Part shown: positions 44,332-52,487 of the stretch, piece by piece
How the letters are laid out: the number at the start of each line of letters is the position of its first letter
Position numbering within the stretch: position 1 is the first letter of the stretch
Source: Flavobacterium paronense
Lineage (GTDB): Bacteria; Bacteroidota; Bacteroidia; Flavobacteriales; Flavobacteriaceae
Length of the DNA: 64,000 bases
Assembly (NCBI RefSeq): GCF_030409795.1
Contig: NZ_JAUFQN010000019.1
Coordinates: forward strand, 1,302,001-1,366,000
Direction of reading: 5' to 3'
The notes under the pieces: generated by a model
Told to the model about the DNA's origin: nothing
Database searches by the model: none
Seen by the model: the letters and a program-made list of their open reading frames with translations, nothing else
Made by a program: the position numbers and the translations under genes

Positions 44332-44462
44332 GCTAACGTTTCCTTGCTAAAGCTTGTGGCGGTTTATGGAATGCTTTTTTTCTGTAACCGTCCGAGCGAA
44401 GTTATGAAAAGTAAACGAACAATTTACCGAAAAACTAGCCAGGTGTTTTAGCAAGTGTTAGC
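44332..44462. repeat. attC-like imperfect palindromic element
   Basis: GCTAAC (44332-44337) and TTGCTAAA (44344-44351) are mirrored by TTTAGCAA (44447-44454) and GTTAGC (44457-44462). The spacers between paired boxes are 6 and 2 bases, an asymmetry typical of integron attC sites. The core boxes only partly match the attC consensus and no integrase is present. The inside holds the first copy of a 40-bp dispersed repeat (44394-44433). Confidence 0.5.
44394..44433. repeat. Dispersed 40-bp repeat, copy A
   Basis: This block matches 58249-58288 at 35 of 40 positions by eye, beginning GAGCGAAGTTAT and ending with CGAAAA. Both copies are intergenic. Confidence 0.75.
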
Positions 44463-44473
44463 GGATGCCATTT

Positions 44474-45064
44474 TTATTCGTCAAGTTGATTGTTTACTAT
44501 TTCAAATTTGGAGATTATGGTGTCTAATTTTGCTCTTTGCTTATTTATTTGCTTTGGTCTTAAATAGAACCAATTAAATAAAATCCATATAAAAGTAATT
44601 CCATAAGTGGCTAATCCCCAAATTGGTTTCATTCGGGATGTATATTCATACATGTATAACCCAATTCCTGTTGAAAGTAAAATGAAATACAAATTCAATA
44701 TAGTGGTTTCCATAAATTTCTGCTTTGCCTTAATGGTTAATAAGTCTTTTAAATAATCGCTATTGCTTTGCGAGTTCTTATCGCTTTTGAAAAGAGAATA
44801 GCTATTATTATAAGCAAATAGGAACACCGCCATTGCTAAAATAATCAATATAATTCCAATTTTAGTTGTAAGTAATTGGGGTTGATAACGCATCCAAATG
44901 AAGATGATAAATATAGCTGTAGCAATTAGTAATATGTTTGTTAATATGAGCTTTCTAAAATTGTATTGTTTTATTTTTTTAATCTCAGCTATTAAATTGT
45001 CCGGATTGGGCACAACAGATGTTTGCTTAGCCCATAGGTCTTTGAAATTTATATTATCGCTCAT
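44474..45064 (-). CDS. Four-TM hypothetical membrane protein, probable ECF-associated
   Basis: A 196-residue protein with a soluble N-terminus (about 1-35) and about four membrane helices (about 36-56, 66-84, 122-137 and 145-166). The N-terminal part begins DNINFKDLWAKQTSVVPNPD, and the end is basic and helical. It overlaps the start of its upstream neighbour, an ECF sigma factor gene, by 11 bp, so it may be its anti-sigma factor. No ZAS or other known anti-sigma motif is seen. Confidence 0.7.
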   Translation of the reverse strand: MSDNINFKDLWAKQTSVVPNPDNLIAEIKKIKQYNFRKLILTNILLIATAIFIIFIWMRYQPQLLTTKIGIILIILAMAVFLFAYNNSYSLFKSDKNSQSNSDYLKDLLTIKAKQKFMETTILNLYFILLSTGIGLYMYEYTSRMKPIWGLATYGITFIWILFNWFYLRPKQINKQRAKLDTIISKFEIVNNQLDE

Positions 45065-45527
45065 TTCGACTAAATTTTTGTGTTAATTTTTCTTTTATTC
45101 TGTGAATTTTCACTCGTATGTTGGCTTCTGATAATCCAACTATACTTGCTATTTCGGCTTGTTTTACGTCTTCAAGTTCTAGTGAAATAATGATACGGTC
45201 AATTTCTGGAAGTTCAGCAATACATTTGTATAAAAACTGAATTTGAGGTTCAATATTATGTTGCTTTTCTTGGGATAAATTTAAAGGCAATTGTGCTTTT
45301 GGGAAACGATTTTGTTTTTCAATTTGCCGCAAGCAATTATTAGAAGCAATTCTAAAAATCCAAGTTCCTATGCTGGATTCATTTCTAAATTTAGGAAGTT
45401 GTTCCCAAACACTTATAAAGGTTTCCTGTGTTAGGTCTTGTGCAAGGGCATGATCGTTTACATAACCCATGCACAAGCGAAATATCTTTTGCCAATAGCT
45501 TTCATATATTTCTTCAAACACCTGCAT
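45054..45527 (-). CDS. ECF RNA polymerase sigma factor (second)
   Basis: A 157-residue ECF sigma factor. Region 2 is visible at DHALAQDLTQETFISVWEQL and GTWIFRIASNNCLRQIEKQ. Region 4 ends with AEIASIVGLSEANIRVKIHR, a helix-turn-helix. It is directly preceded by a tiny membrane protein gene whose stop codon abuts its ATG, and followed by an overlapping putative anti-sigma gene. Targets are unknown. Confidence 0.92.
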   Translation of the reverse strand: MQVFEEIYESYWQKIFRLCMGYVNDHALAQDLTQETFISVWEQLPKFRNESSIGTWIFRIASNNCLRQIEKQNRFPKAQLPLNLSQEKQHNIEPQIQFLYKCIAELPEIDRIIISLELEDVKQAEIASIVGLSEANIRVKIHRIKEKLTQKFSRNER

Positions 45528-45674
45528 TTATCGCTTGATTAAGTTTATTTTAGATGCTAAGCTAAAGATTAAAATTAGAACAATACCTACGGCAATATTT
45601 TTTGTTGCTATTCCAACTGCGGCTCCAATAATGATTCCTTGTTTAGTTGGTGTAAAGTAATTTAGTTTTTTCAT
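45528..45674 (-). CDS. Tiny membrane protein (48 residues) coupled to the sigma factor
   Basis: A 48-residue frame whose TAA stop is directly followed by the ATG of the ECF sigma gene, so translation is probably coupled. Basic N-terminus (MKKLNYFTPTKQG), one or two short hydrophobic stretches (IIIGAAVGIA and IAVGIVLILIFSLA) and a basic tail. It may be a small regulator of the sigma module. A well spaced ATG and sensible topology support it; no similarity is known to me. Confidence 0.65.
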   Translation of the reverse strand: MKKLNYFTPTKQGIIIGAAVGIATKNIAVGIVLILIFSLASKINLIKR

Positions 45675-45679
45675 AGTAA

Positions 45680-46525
45680 TTAATTTAAAAAGTTATTTAA
45701 TTGGTTCAAATACCATTCTTTGTCGTCATACATTATAAAATGCAGACCTTTGTTGGAATATTGTAAGTTGGCAGTTTTCAAGTTTTTATATTGCTCTTCA
45801 ATTGCAGGTTTTACATTTTTAAAATATTCTTCTAATAAAATCAGAGAAGGACATTTTATTGTTTTAATTTTTTCTCTCAAATCAGTATTTGAAAAATCGC
45901 AATACATTTCTGCAAATGTTCTTCTGTCGGATTTAACACTCCAACCCACAACTAATTCTTGTTTTGAAGTATCTGCAACAAGTCTTTGAATAGACATTTT
46001 TTGCATTTGATAAAATTGTTCATTCGTTGCCGAGGTCATTTGATTAATCATTGCAGAACAGTCTGTTTTTTCTTCTGCTTCAAAAGTTGGATTCATCAAT
46101 GCTGCTAAGCAGGGAAGTGCGTCAACTACAATTATTTTTTTAATAAGTTCTGGATAGTCAGAAGCAATAGCCAAAGCCAATCCTCCTCCCATACTGTGTC
46201 CAATTAGTATTGGCTTTTCAATTTTGTTTTCATGAATATAGTTGACGATACTAGTTTCCCAATTGGTGAATGTTGCATTTGGTTGCGCTTTTACTTCTGC
46301 AAAACCCGCCATAGTCAAAGTGTAGCAAGTGAAATCTTTTTCATACATTGATTTTGTTTCGTTCCATACTTCACCTGAACTTGCAAATCCTGGAATAAAA
46401 ATGATTGATTGTTTACCTTGTCCACTAATTTTTATATCAAATGGATACGACTTGTTTTGTCCATAAAGATTTGCCCATAAAGCAGTAAATAAAAATAGTG
46501 TAAAGAAGAATTTGAATTTGTTCAT
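45680..46525 (-). CDS. Alpha/beta-fold hydrolase, exported
   Basis: A 281-residue protein with a signal peptide ending NLYGQ and an alpha/beta-hydrolase domain. The oxyanion region is IIFIPGFASSGEVWNET. The nucleophile elbow is LIGHSMGGGLALAIASDYPE. The acid and base lie in the later part, with His in GLHFIMYDDKEW near the end. It belongs to the broad MhpC/peptidase S33-like group. Substrate unknown. It is 5 bp upstream of the tiny membrane gene. Confidence 0.87.
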   Translation of the reverse strand: MNKFKFFFTLFLFTALWANLYGQNKSYPFDIKISGQGKQSIIFIPGFASSGEVWNETKSMYEKDFTCYTLTMAGFAEVKAQPNATFTNWETSIVNYIHENKIEKPILIGHSMGGGLALAIASDYPELIKKIIVVDALPCLAALMNPTFEAEEKTDCSAMINQMTSATNEQFYQMQKMSIQRLVADTSKQELVVGWSVKSDRRTFAEMYCDFSNTDLREKIKTIKCPSLILLEEYFKNVKPAIEEQYKNLKTANLQYSNKGLHFIMYDDKEWYLNQLNNFLN

Positions 46526-46665
46526 TTTGCTTGTTTTTTAGTTTGTTTCGCTTTTAGATACGAGCTTATCTAAAATGTTACAGTCTTCTAAAAAATAATT
46601 TCAAAATGCCCTCAAATGTCTATTAAGTAGAGTGTTTCGCAGGGTTTCCGCCAACATGTCGCCGC

Positions 46666-46770
46666 TTCACGAAGTTGCGGATTTTCAACACTTTTGCTTA
46701 CAAATATAGACAAATTTTAGTTTCAAAAATTACCAATTCTGATAAATCCCAAGTCCCGCAATTTCGTGAA
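46666..46770. repeat. Long inverted-repeat element upstream of the hydrolase
   Basis: TTCACGAAGTTGCGG (46666-46680) and CCGCAATTTCGTGAA (46756-46770) pair over 15 bp with one G-T type mismatch, around a 75-base spacer. It lies in the 266-bp gap before the next gene and is followed by GTTGTGCGT at 46777-46785. Confidence 0.65.
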
Positions 46771-46791
46771 ACGGCTGTTGTGCGTTCGTTT

Positions 46792-47538
46792 TTATTTAAA
46801 TTTTCGTTTTTGTATTAAATATTCTTTGTTTTCTACAATCCAATATTTTTCTACCCAAAGGTTGTCTTTATTATAAACATATCTAAATTTTTCATTCTGA
46901 TAGTGAGCTCTTCCACCAGTCATAATAATTGGATATTCTTCTTTTGGTTCTGATTCTCTATTCAATTCTATAACATTATTAAAACTATCATACTTATAAA
47001 ATGTAATATCAATTTTAATTTGATTGTCAATTTTTGAATATTCTTTTTCTTCTATAATATTGTTTTTAGAATCATATTTTAATTCTTTTCTAAAACCAAA
47101 AACAGAATCTATTGCTGTTTTTTCAGATTCAATTGTTTGAGGTAAGTTTTTGTCATTGAAATTTGAAAAATATCGTTTAACTAAATCAACTTTTTCTATT
47201 AATTGTTTTTTTTCATTATATGTGTATGAATAATCTATTGTATCATTAATTTTACCTTTATTGATTTCAAATTTTATAATTTCAAAATCTAAATCATTAT
47301 TTTTATCATATCTATATTCTGAATTGTATGTTAAGGTTGATTTGTTGTAATTACTAATACCACTTATTTTTCCATCTTTCAAAATAATTTTTTTAGACCA
47401 ACCTGTTTTCTTTTTCTTATTGAAAAAATTAGTAATTTTTAAACTATTGTATTTTTTAAGGTTGTCATTTTTTTCAATTTTTTCAAATGATTGGCTAAAT
47501 ACTGTTGAAGAGAATAATAATATAATTAAAAGTTTCAT
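46792..47538 (-). CDS. Hypothetical exported protein with repeat-like strands
   Basis: A 248-residue protein with a short signal peptide (MKLLIILLFSSTVFSQ). Its body is strongly basic/acidic and Tyr/Asn-rich, resembling RHS/YD-repeat-like strands: EYRYDKNNDLDFEIIKFE, SYTYNEKKQLIEKVDLV, KYDSKNNIIEEKEYS, YKYDSFNNVIELNRE and YVYNKDNLWVEKYW. This YxYDxxNN(x)IE pattern is typical of such beta-repeat proteins. It lies between 9-bp inverted repeats (ACGCACAAC at 47565, GTTGTGCGT at 46777). Function unknown. Confidence 0.72.
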   Translation of the reverse strand: MKLLIILLFSSTVFSQSFEKIEKNDNLKKYNSLKITNFFNKKKKTGWSKKIILKDGKISGISNYNKSTLTYNSEYRYDKNNDLDFEIIKFEINKGKINDTIDYSYTYNEKKQLIEKVDLVKRYFSNFNDKNLPQTIESEKTAIDSVFGFRKELKYDSKNNIIEEKEYSKIDNQIKIDITFYKYDSFNNVIELNRESEPKEEYPIIMTGGRAHYQNEKFRYVYNKDNLWVEKYWIVENKEYLIQKRKFK

Positions 47539-47692
47539 AATGTAAGTTTTTCGGCGGTAAAATGACGCACAACTAGTAAATAAACGAAAGTTTTAATTAT
47601 CTCCTTTACAGCAAAAAACTATTGTTATATACCTTCTAACAAAGCTAATCATTATTCCTACATTCCCTAACATTACCCTTACTATTTTAAAC

Positions 47693-48424
47693 CTAAGTTG
47701 CCTCCGCCATCACCACCATCACGGGGCTAAACTCCTTCGTATTCAGATAATTTCTTTCGGTAAGTAGGTTGGGGTTGTAGTACAAGAGTTTTACTGCCGC
47801 CAGTACAAAATACCCTTCCGGAATTGGCGTAGTATGTAGCAGTTCCTGTGCAGGTAGTACATTGTTTTGCGTTATTGATAGCATGTTATGAAACACCAAG
47901 GGTATGGTAGTTTCCTTAAAGTCGGTCGCATAGGCAAAGACTAGTAATTTGGCATTACAACAGCCCATTGGGAATCCCATTGCTGTCGACGGGTCAAAGT
48001 CGGGTAAGGTAATCACTACTTCATTAGTGGTTGTTCGCTCGGTCGAGAAGGTAGGTTTAAAATACCCCTTAAATGGGGAGTGGGTATTGAATTCAAATCC
48101 AAGTAAGGAATCCATAGCCGTATTGAACGGGTTACGCTCTCCCAGCGGAATGGAGGTGTTGGTTCGTATGGCGTTATAAACCGTCGTGGTAAACCGTTGG
48201 TGCATGGTACTATCGGTTTGTCCCACCAATAAAGGGGTTAATCCTATGCGTAAATTCTTTGCCCAACGGCTGCATACGCCAAACTCGGAGGCGCTTTTTT
48301 TAGTAGCCTTGGTTTGCTTAATATTTTTGCGTTTTCCTTGTGCCACTTGTTTGTTATACACTTCTCTAAAAACCAAAGGGCCTATTGTGCCACTTAACAT
48401 CTTGTTGTTTTTAATCGTTGCCAT
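47693..48424 (-). CDS. DUF6266-like protein
   Basis: A 243-residue cytoplasmic-type protein without signal peptide. The start MATIKNNKMLSGTIGPLVFR, followed by a basic segment (GKRKNIKQTKATKKSASEFG) and SRWAKNLRIGLTPLL, matches a Bacteroidota family annotated as DUF6266. The remainder is beta-rich, with a GFPMGCCNAKLLVFAYATD strand and LHTTPIPEGYFVLAAVKLLY. Function unknown. The gene has higher GC and different codon use from its neighbours, which hints at transfer. Confidence 0.65.
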   Translation of the reverse strand: MATIKNNKMLSGTIGPLVFREVYNKQVAQGKRKNIKQTKATKKSASEFGVCSRWAKNLRIGLTPLLVGQTDSTMHQRFTTTVYNAIRTNTSIPLGERNPFNTAMDSLLGFEFNTHSPFKGYFKPTFSTERTTTNEVVITLPDFDPSTAMGFPMGCCNAKLLVFAYATDFKETTIPLVFHNMLSITQNNVLPAQELLHTTPIPEGYFVLAAVKLLYYNPNLLTERNYLNTKEFSPVMVVMAEAT

Positions 48425-48516
48425 ATCGTATTGTTTATAGTTCAGTTACTTAAATCCAATAATTGTGCCAATTAGGTTCGGAGTGTATCCATAATAATAA
48501 AATAGTAACTCTATCG

Positions 48517-48584
48517 TGAGTCCATAAAAAATGCGTTTTTCATGGACTCATCATGGACTCACCATGGACTCATCATGGACTCAT
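48517..48584. repeat. Hairpin merging into an 11-bp tandem repeat
   Basis: TGAGTCCAT with AAAAA (48517-48530) pairs with TTTTT, one bulged C, and ATGGACTCA (48542-48550). From 48541 the unit CATGGACTCAT repeats four times to 48584, the second copy ending CAC. The left arm is thus complementary to every repeat unit. Confidence 0.8.
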
Positions 48585-48713
48585 TAGGACTAAAACTGCA
48601 ATCGAAATAACTTGAAGTTGGATAACTGAACGGTGTTAAGTTAATCTAGAACAGTTTTAGATTTAACAGCTTCTCGATTAGCTTTGCTCAGTTCGTCTTT
48701 GCAGCCTCGGGTC

Positions 48714-48749
48714 AATTTTGTTGCACAAAATCACTCGAAGTGACGGCAT
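48714..48749. repeat. 36-bp direct repeat, copy 1
   Basis: This block, beginning AATTTTGTTGCACAAAATCA, is identical to 49000-49035. Both are preceded by related TAGATTTAA...CTTCTCGAT sequence, so a larger unit was duplicated. It contains a small palindrome, ATTTTGttgCACAAAAT-like. Confidence 0.85.
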
Positions 48750-48835
48750 TGCGTAAAGCTAGACCAATTGAAGTGACGACATAGCGTAAAACAGGAGCAA
48801 TCAAAGTGACGGCTAATCGTAAAGTAAAACCAGTT
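48737..48835. repeat. Degenerate 33-bp periodic repeat (3 units)
   Basis: Three units at 48737-48769, 48770-48802 and 48803-48835 share the GAAGTGACGGCAT core and a CGTAAA block at the same offset. A fourth partial unit is at 49023-49055. The rest of each unit is diverged. Confidence 0.7.
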
Positions 48836-48999
48836 GTTGTGTCAATTGATACCGCTATTAAAAAGTAAATCCTCTCGACTATGCAAATCTGGCTTTAGAG
48901 GTGAAAGAAAAACGATAGCTCTTTCTACCGTCAGTTCGAGTGTTCCGATGCAATCGGAATGTATCGAGAATAGGTGTAGATTTAAACGCTTCTCGATAT

Positions 49000-49035
49000 A
49001 ATTTTGTTGCACAAAATCACTCGAAGTGACGGCAT
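49000..49035. repeat. 36-bp direct repeat, copy 2
   Basis: Identical copy of 48714-48749, 251 bp upstream of which the first ends; it is followed by a diverged GAAGTGACGG-type unit. Confidence 0.85.
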
Positions 49036-49095
49036 ATCGGATAGTAAGACCTATTGATGTAGGTATTACTATTTTCATTAAAATAAAAACTAAAC

Positions 49096-49120
49096 TTGCC
49101 AACCTATTTTTATATTTTTG
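49096..49120 (+). promoter_or_regulatory. Promoter-like TTG / TATTTTTG pair before the E1 gene
   Basis: TTG at 49096-49098 and TATTTTTG at 49113-49120 fit the flavobacterial -33 TTG and -7 TAnnTTTG elements, although the 14-bp gap is a little short. The -7 box ends 20 bp before the chosen ATG at 49141. Confidence 0.45.
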
Positions 49121-49140
49121 CGGGACATAAAAATACACCC

Positions 49141-51117
49141 ATGAATTTCGACAGAAAAGAATTGTCTAATATCCAATTATTGGACTTATATAAAAGCTTA
49201 CTAAAACCAAGACTTATCGAAGAAAAGATGCTTATTCTTTTGCGTCAGGGTAAAGTGTCCAAATGGTTTTCGGGTATTGGGCAGGAAGCTATTTCGGTGG
49301 GCATCACGGCTGCTTTAGATAAAGACGAATACATACTGCCTATGCATAGAAATTTAGGTGTTTTTACCGGTCGGGATATTCCGTTGCACCGTTTGTTTTC
49401 GCAATGGCAGGGTAAAGCAACCGGTTTTACCAAAGGCAGAGACCGTAGTTTTCACTTTGGTACGCAAGAGTTTCATATCATCGGAATGATATCGCATTTG
49501 GGTCCACAACTGGGTGTGGCTGACGGAATTGCCTTAGCGAATAAATTAAAAAAGAACGGCAAAGTAACAGCAGTGTTTACCGGAGAAGGAGCTACCTCTG
49601 AAGGCGATTTTCACGAAGCACTCAATATAGCTTCGGTATGGGATTTGCCGGTGTTATTTGTGATTGAGAATAATGGTTACGGGCTTTCGACACCTACCAA
49701 CGAACAATACCGTTGTGAGAACTTGGCAGATAAAGGAATAGGGTATGGCATGGAAAGCCACATCATTGACGGCAATAATATCTTAGAAGTCTATACTAAA
49801 ATAGCAGAATTAAAAGCTTCTTTAGCCGAAAACCCAAGACCTGTGTTATTGGAGTTTAAAACCTTCAGAATGCGTGGTCATGAAGAGGCGAGTGGCACCA
49901 AGTATGTACCGCAAGAGTTGATGGATATGTGGGCAATCAAAGATCCAATTTCAAATTATAAAGCATGGTTGACCCAAATCAGTGTGCTTTCAGAAGAGGA
50001 AGATGCCAAGATAATTAAAGCCATTAAGAAAGAAATAGATGAACATTGGGCGATTACACAAGCAGAACCTGAGGTCGTAGCCAGTTTAGAAGAAGAATTA
50101 GGTGATGTATATAGACCGTATGATTTTGAAGAAGTTACTCCTTCTGATAAAGTAGATAACATTCGTGTAGTTGATGCTATTTCGAATGCCTTGCGCCAAT
50201 CGATGGAACGTCATGACAACCTCGTTATCATGGGTCAGGATATTGCTGAATATGGTGGTGCCTTTAAGATTACAGATGGCTTTGTAGCGCAATTTGGAAA
50301 AGAAAGAGTGCGCAACACACCTATTTGTGAAAGTGCTGTCGTTTCAGCCGGAATGGGATTGTCTATCAACGGACATAAAGCGGTGGTTGAAATGCAGTTT
50401 GCCGATTTCGTTTCTACCGGATTTAATCCGATTGTGAATTTATTAGCCAAGCAGCATTACCGTTGGAACGAAAAAGCCGATGTGGTAGTGCGAATGCCTT
50501 GCGGTGGCGGTACACAAGCCGGACCTTTTCACTCGCAGACTAATGAAGCCTGGTTTACTAAAACACCGGGACTAAAAGTAGTATATCCTGCCTTTCCGTA
50601 TGATGTAAAGGGCTTATTGAATACAGCAATCAACGACCCCAATCCGGTGATGTTCTTTGAACACAAACAATTATACCGTTCGGTTTATCAAGATGTGCCT
50701 TCGGATTATTATACTATTCCGTTTGGAAAAGCGGCTTTGTTAAAAGAAGGTACTCAAGTAACCATAATTTCGTTTGGTGCCGGAGTGCATTGGGCCTTAG
50801 AAACCTTAAGCAAACATCCTGAAATCAGTGCCGATTTATTGGATTTAAGAACCTTGCAGCCTTTAGATACAGAAGCTATTTTTACTTCCGTAAAGAAGAC
50901 CAATAAAGTGATTATACTGCAGGAAGATACACTTTTTGGTGGAGTTTCGAGCGATATCTCTTCTATGATTATGGAACAGTGTTTTGAACATTTAGATGCT
51001 CCGGTGAGACGTGTTGGAAGTTTAGAAAGCGCCATTCCGTTTGTAAAAGCCTTGGAAGATCAGTACTTGCCAAAGGAACGTTTTGAATCGACTTTGTTGG
51101 AGCTGTTGGCGTATTAG
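49141..51117 (+). CDS. 2-oxoacid dehydrogenase E1 component, alpha/beta fusion
   Basis: I start at the ATG at 49141, giving 658 residues; the upstream extension to 49096 would place the promoter inside the gene. The alpha part (about 1-330) has RHGxGQ-like IGQEAISVG and the thiamine diphosphate motif [18 protein letters not shown] ending in ENNGYG. The beta part (about 340-658) has [38 protein letters not shown] and [14 protein letters not shown]. It decarboxylates branched-chain or other 2-oxoacids in a lipoamide complex. E2 and E3 genes are not in the window. Confidence 0.93.
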   Translation: MNFDRKELSNIQLLDLYKSLLKPRLIEEKMLILLRQGKVSKWFSGIGQEAISVGITAALDKDEYILPMHRNLGVFTGRDIPLHRLFSQWQGKATGFTKGRDRSFHFGTQEFHIIGMISHLGPQLGVADGIALANKLKKNGKVTAVFTGEGATSEGDFHEALNIASVWDLPVLFVIENNGYGLSTPTNEQYRCENLADKGIGYGMESHIIDGNNILEVYTKIAELKASLAENPRPVLLEFKTFRMRGHEEASGTKYVPQELMDMWAIKDPISNYKAWLTQISVLSEEEDAKIIKAIKKEIDEHWAITQAEPEVVASLEEELGDVYRPYDFEEVTPSDKVDNIRVVDAISNALRQSMERHDNLVIMGQDIAEYGGAFKITDGFVAQFGKERVRNTPICESAVVSAGMGLSINGHKAVVEMQFADFVSTGFNPIVNLLAKQHYRWNEKADVVVRMPCGGGTQAGPFHSQTNEAWFTKTPGLKVVYPAFPYDVKGLLNTAINDPNPVMFFEHKQLYRSVYQDVPSDYYTIPFGKAALLKEGTQVTIISFGAGVHWALETLSKHPEISADLLDLRTLQPLDTEAIFTSVKKTNKVIILQEDTLFGGVSSDISSMIMEQCFEHLDAPVRRVGSLESAIPFVKALEDQYLPKERFESTLLELLAY

Positions 51118-51159
51118 AGTAGAGAAGCAAGAGAAAAGAGAAAAGATAATAGATAATAG

Positions 51160-51190
51160 AAAAGGTGCTGTATAAAAGACACCTTTTTTA
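51160..51190. terminator. Bidirectional terminator between E1 and the protease-like gene
   Basis: AAAAGGTG (51160-51167) pairs with CACCTTTT (51180-51187) around a 12-base loop, with A-rich and T-rich flanks. It lies between two convergent genes. Confidence 0.8.
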
Positions 51191-51194
51191 TTTT

Positions 51195-52226
51195 TTAGAC
51201 TGTATTGATATGCTTTTCCAATCGTTCTTGAATCACCTGTAGTGGTGTGGCAATAGCATTCACATACTGAAAATTACCATCACGTTGGTTGTTGATGGAA
51301 AGTTGAATAGGGCAGGCTTCGCTTTGCACCGCATTGACCTTGAAGGTGTTGGTTTTAGCATTATACACTACATAAGGCGCACCTGAAGAACCAAAACGGA
51401 AATAGCCTTTTATCAAATAGCGCAATCCTTCGAGGTTGTAGTTGCCTCCAATACGTTCCTGGAAAATGGCAAAGTGTTCAGTAAAACCTTCAATTTGCGC
51501 TTTGTTTAATAGTTTTCCGATTTCACTGGTAGGCGAACTTTGCAGGCAATAATAATCCTCCTGATTGTCATCTAAAATACTGTAATCTATCTCAAGGCTA
51601 GGCATGGCATCAATAACAGCTTGAGGTGTATTTATAATTTTATATAAGGCAATATCTTCATTATAAAAAGCTTCAACCAATGCTACTTCAACCAAAAAAG
51701 TATGTCGGTGAATTGTAGACTCTTCAAAATAGCTTGTGTGGTTAAAATGTGAAGTTAGTTCGGGACTATTATAAAACAAATTATTCTTGAATTGAATAAC
51801 CAAATGTGTTTTACAAATACTGCGTTCCATAAGAGTCACCCAACGGGTATCAAAGTTAATTTGTTTGAGCAAGTTGATGATAGTTTGAAAATCAGTCGGA
51901 TTGGTAATAGTAGCATAACGCCTTTGATTGCTCATTTCTAGAGGATAACAACTCTCAAACATATGCGCTTGTTCTGCATTTAAAAAAGGAAAGATATCCG
52001 TCAAATAAATTGTATTGTCAATAGATTTGAAAAGAGTGGCTTCTGTTTTCAGATTGTGTGCTACCGAGAGGATAAAACCATTCCCAATATGAAACGCACA
52101 AATGTTGTTTTCAAAATGCCTGCGGTGGGGTTCGTCTTTATTCTGAATCGACATTATTCGGAATAGTGGCGAAGTTTGTTCGTGGGTTAATTCTAATTGC
52201 TTATGAAGTTTATTGTTTTGTGTCAT
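51195..52226 (-). CDS. Divergent trypsin-like serine protease, cytosolic
   Basis: I start at the ATG at 52226 (343 residues); a frame extension to 52265 adds unlikely sequence. No signal peptide is visible. The three blocks of a chymotrypsin-fold protease are present in order: His57 in GNGFILSVAHNLK, Asp191 in FYNEDIALYKI and Ser281 in FRFGSSGAPYVVY (GxSGxP). The insert between His and Asp (about 130 residues) is much longer than in HtrA proteases, and there is no PDZ domain. I infer an intracellular protease or a catalytic fold used in sensing. The neighbours give no hint. Confidence 0.65.
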   Translation of the reverse strand: MTQNNKLHKQLELTHEQTSPLFRIMSIQNKDEPHRRHFENNICAFHIGNGFILSVAHNLKTEATLFKSIDNTIYLTDIFPFLNAEQAHMFESCYPLEMSNQRRYATITNPTDFQTIINLLKQINFDTRWVTLMERSICKTHLVIQFKNNLFYNSPELTSHFNHTSYFEESTIHRHTFLVEVALVEAFYNEDIALYKIINTPQAVIDAMPSLEIDYSILDDNQEDYYCLQSSPTSEIGKLLNKAQIEGFTEHFAIFQERIGGNYNLEGLRYLIKGYFRFGSSGAPYVVYNAKTNTFKVNAVQSEACPIQLSINNQRDGNFQYVNAIATPLQVIQERLEKHINTV

Positions 52227-52487
52227 GGTTGTTTTAAATGAGGTCTGAATTACCAATGCTAACATTCAAATATAGCAAATTATGTTTTGTTTTTTGGGTG
52301 TGCTAAAAAAGGATACTGGCTCTTTTACCACTTATTAACAAGAAAATGGTTGATAAATATAATTGCGTGTAGGAAACACACATGATTAATTTGTTAATTT
52401 TGAAGTCAATAGGTATGAAATCAATGCAAATCATTTCCCCACATGATTGGATTTTATAATTAAAAATCACTAACCAATCTCAATGTT

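Larger units (their letters stand above)
48425..49140. other. Repeat-rich gene-free stretch (716 bp)
   Basis: Between the DUF6266-like gene and the E1 gene I see no supported gene. The sequence holds a hairpin with 11-bp tandem repeats (48517-48584), a 36-bp direct repeat (48714 and 49000), a degenerate 33-bp periodic array (48737-48835) and a small perfect palindrome at 48943-48959. The promoter-like boxes of the E1 gene are at its right end. Confidence 0.75.

Noticed and set aside
41640..48424. A true integron cassette array
   Set aside because: Palindromic elements are suggestive, but there is no integrase gene, the boxes match the attC consensus only partly, and the sites are too few; kept only as attC-like.
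48541..48584. Possible CRISPR-like array
   Set aside because: The units are 11 bp and directly adjacent with no spacers; no cas genes are present.
48842..49138. 98-residue minus-strand open frame over the repeat region
   Set aside because: It runs across the direct repeat and promoter region, has no recognisable domain or sensible start, and composition follows the repeats rather than coding DNA.
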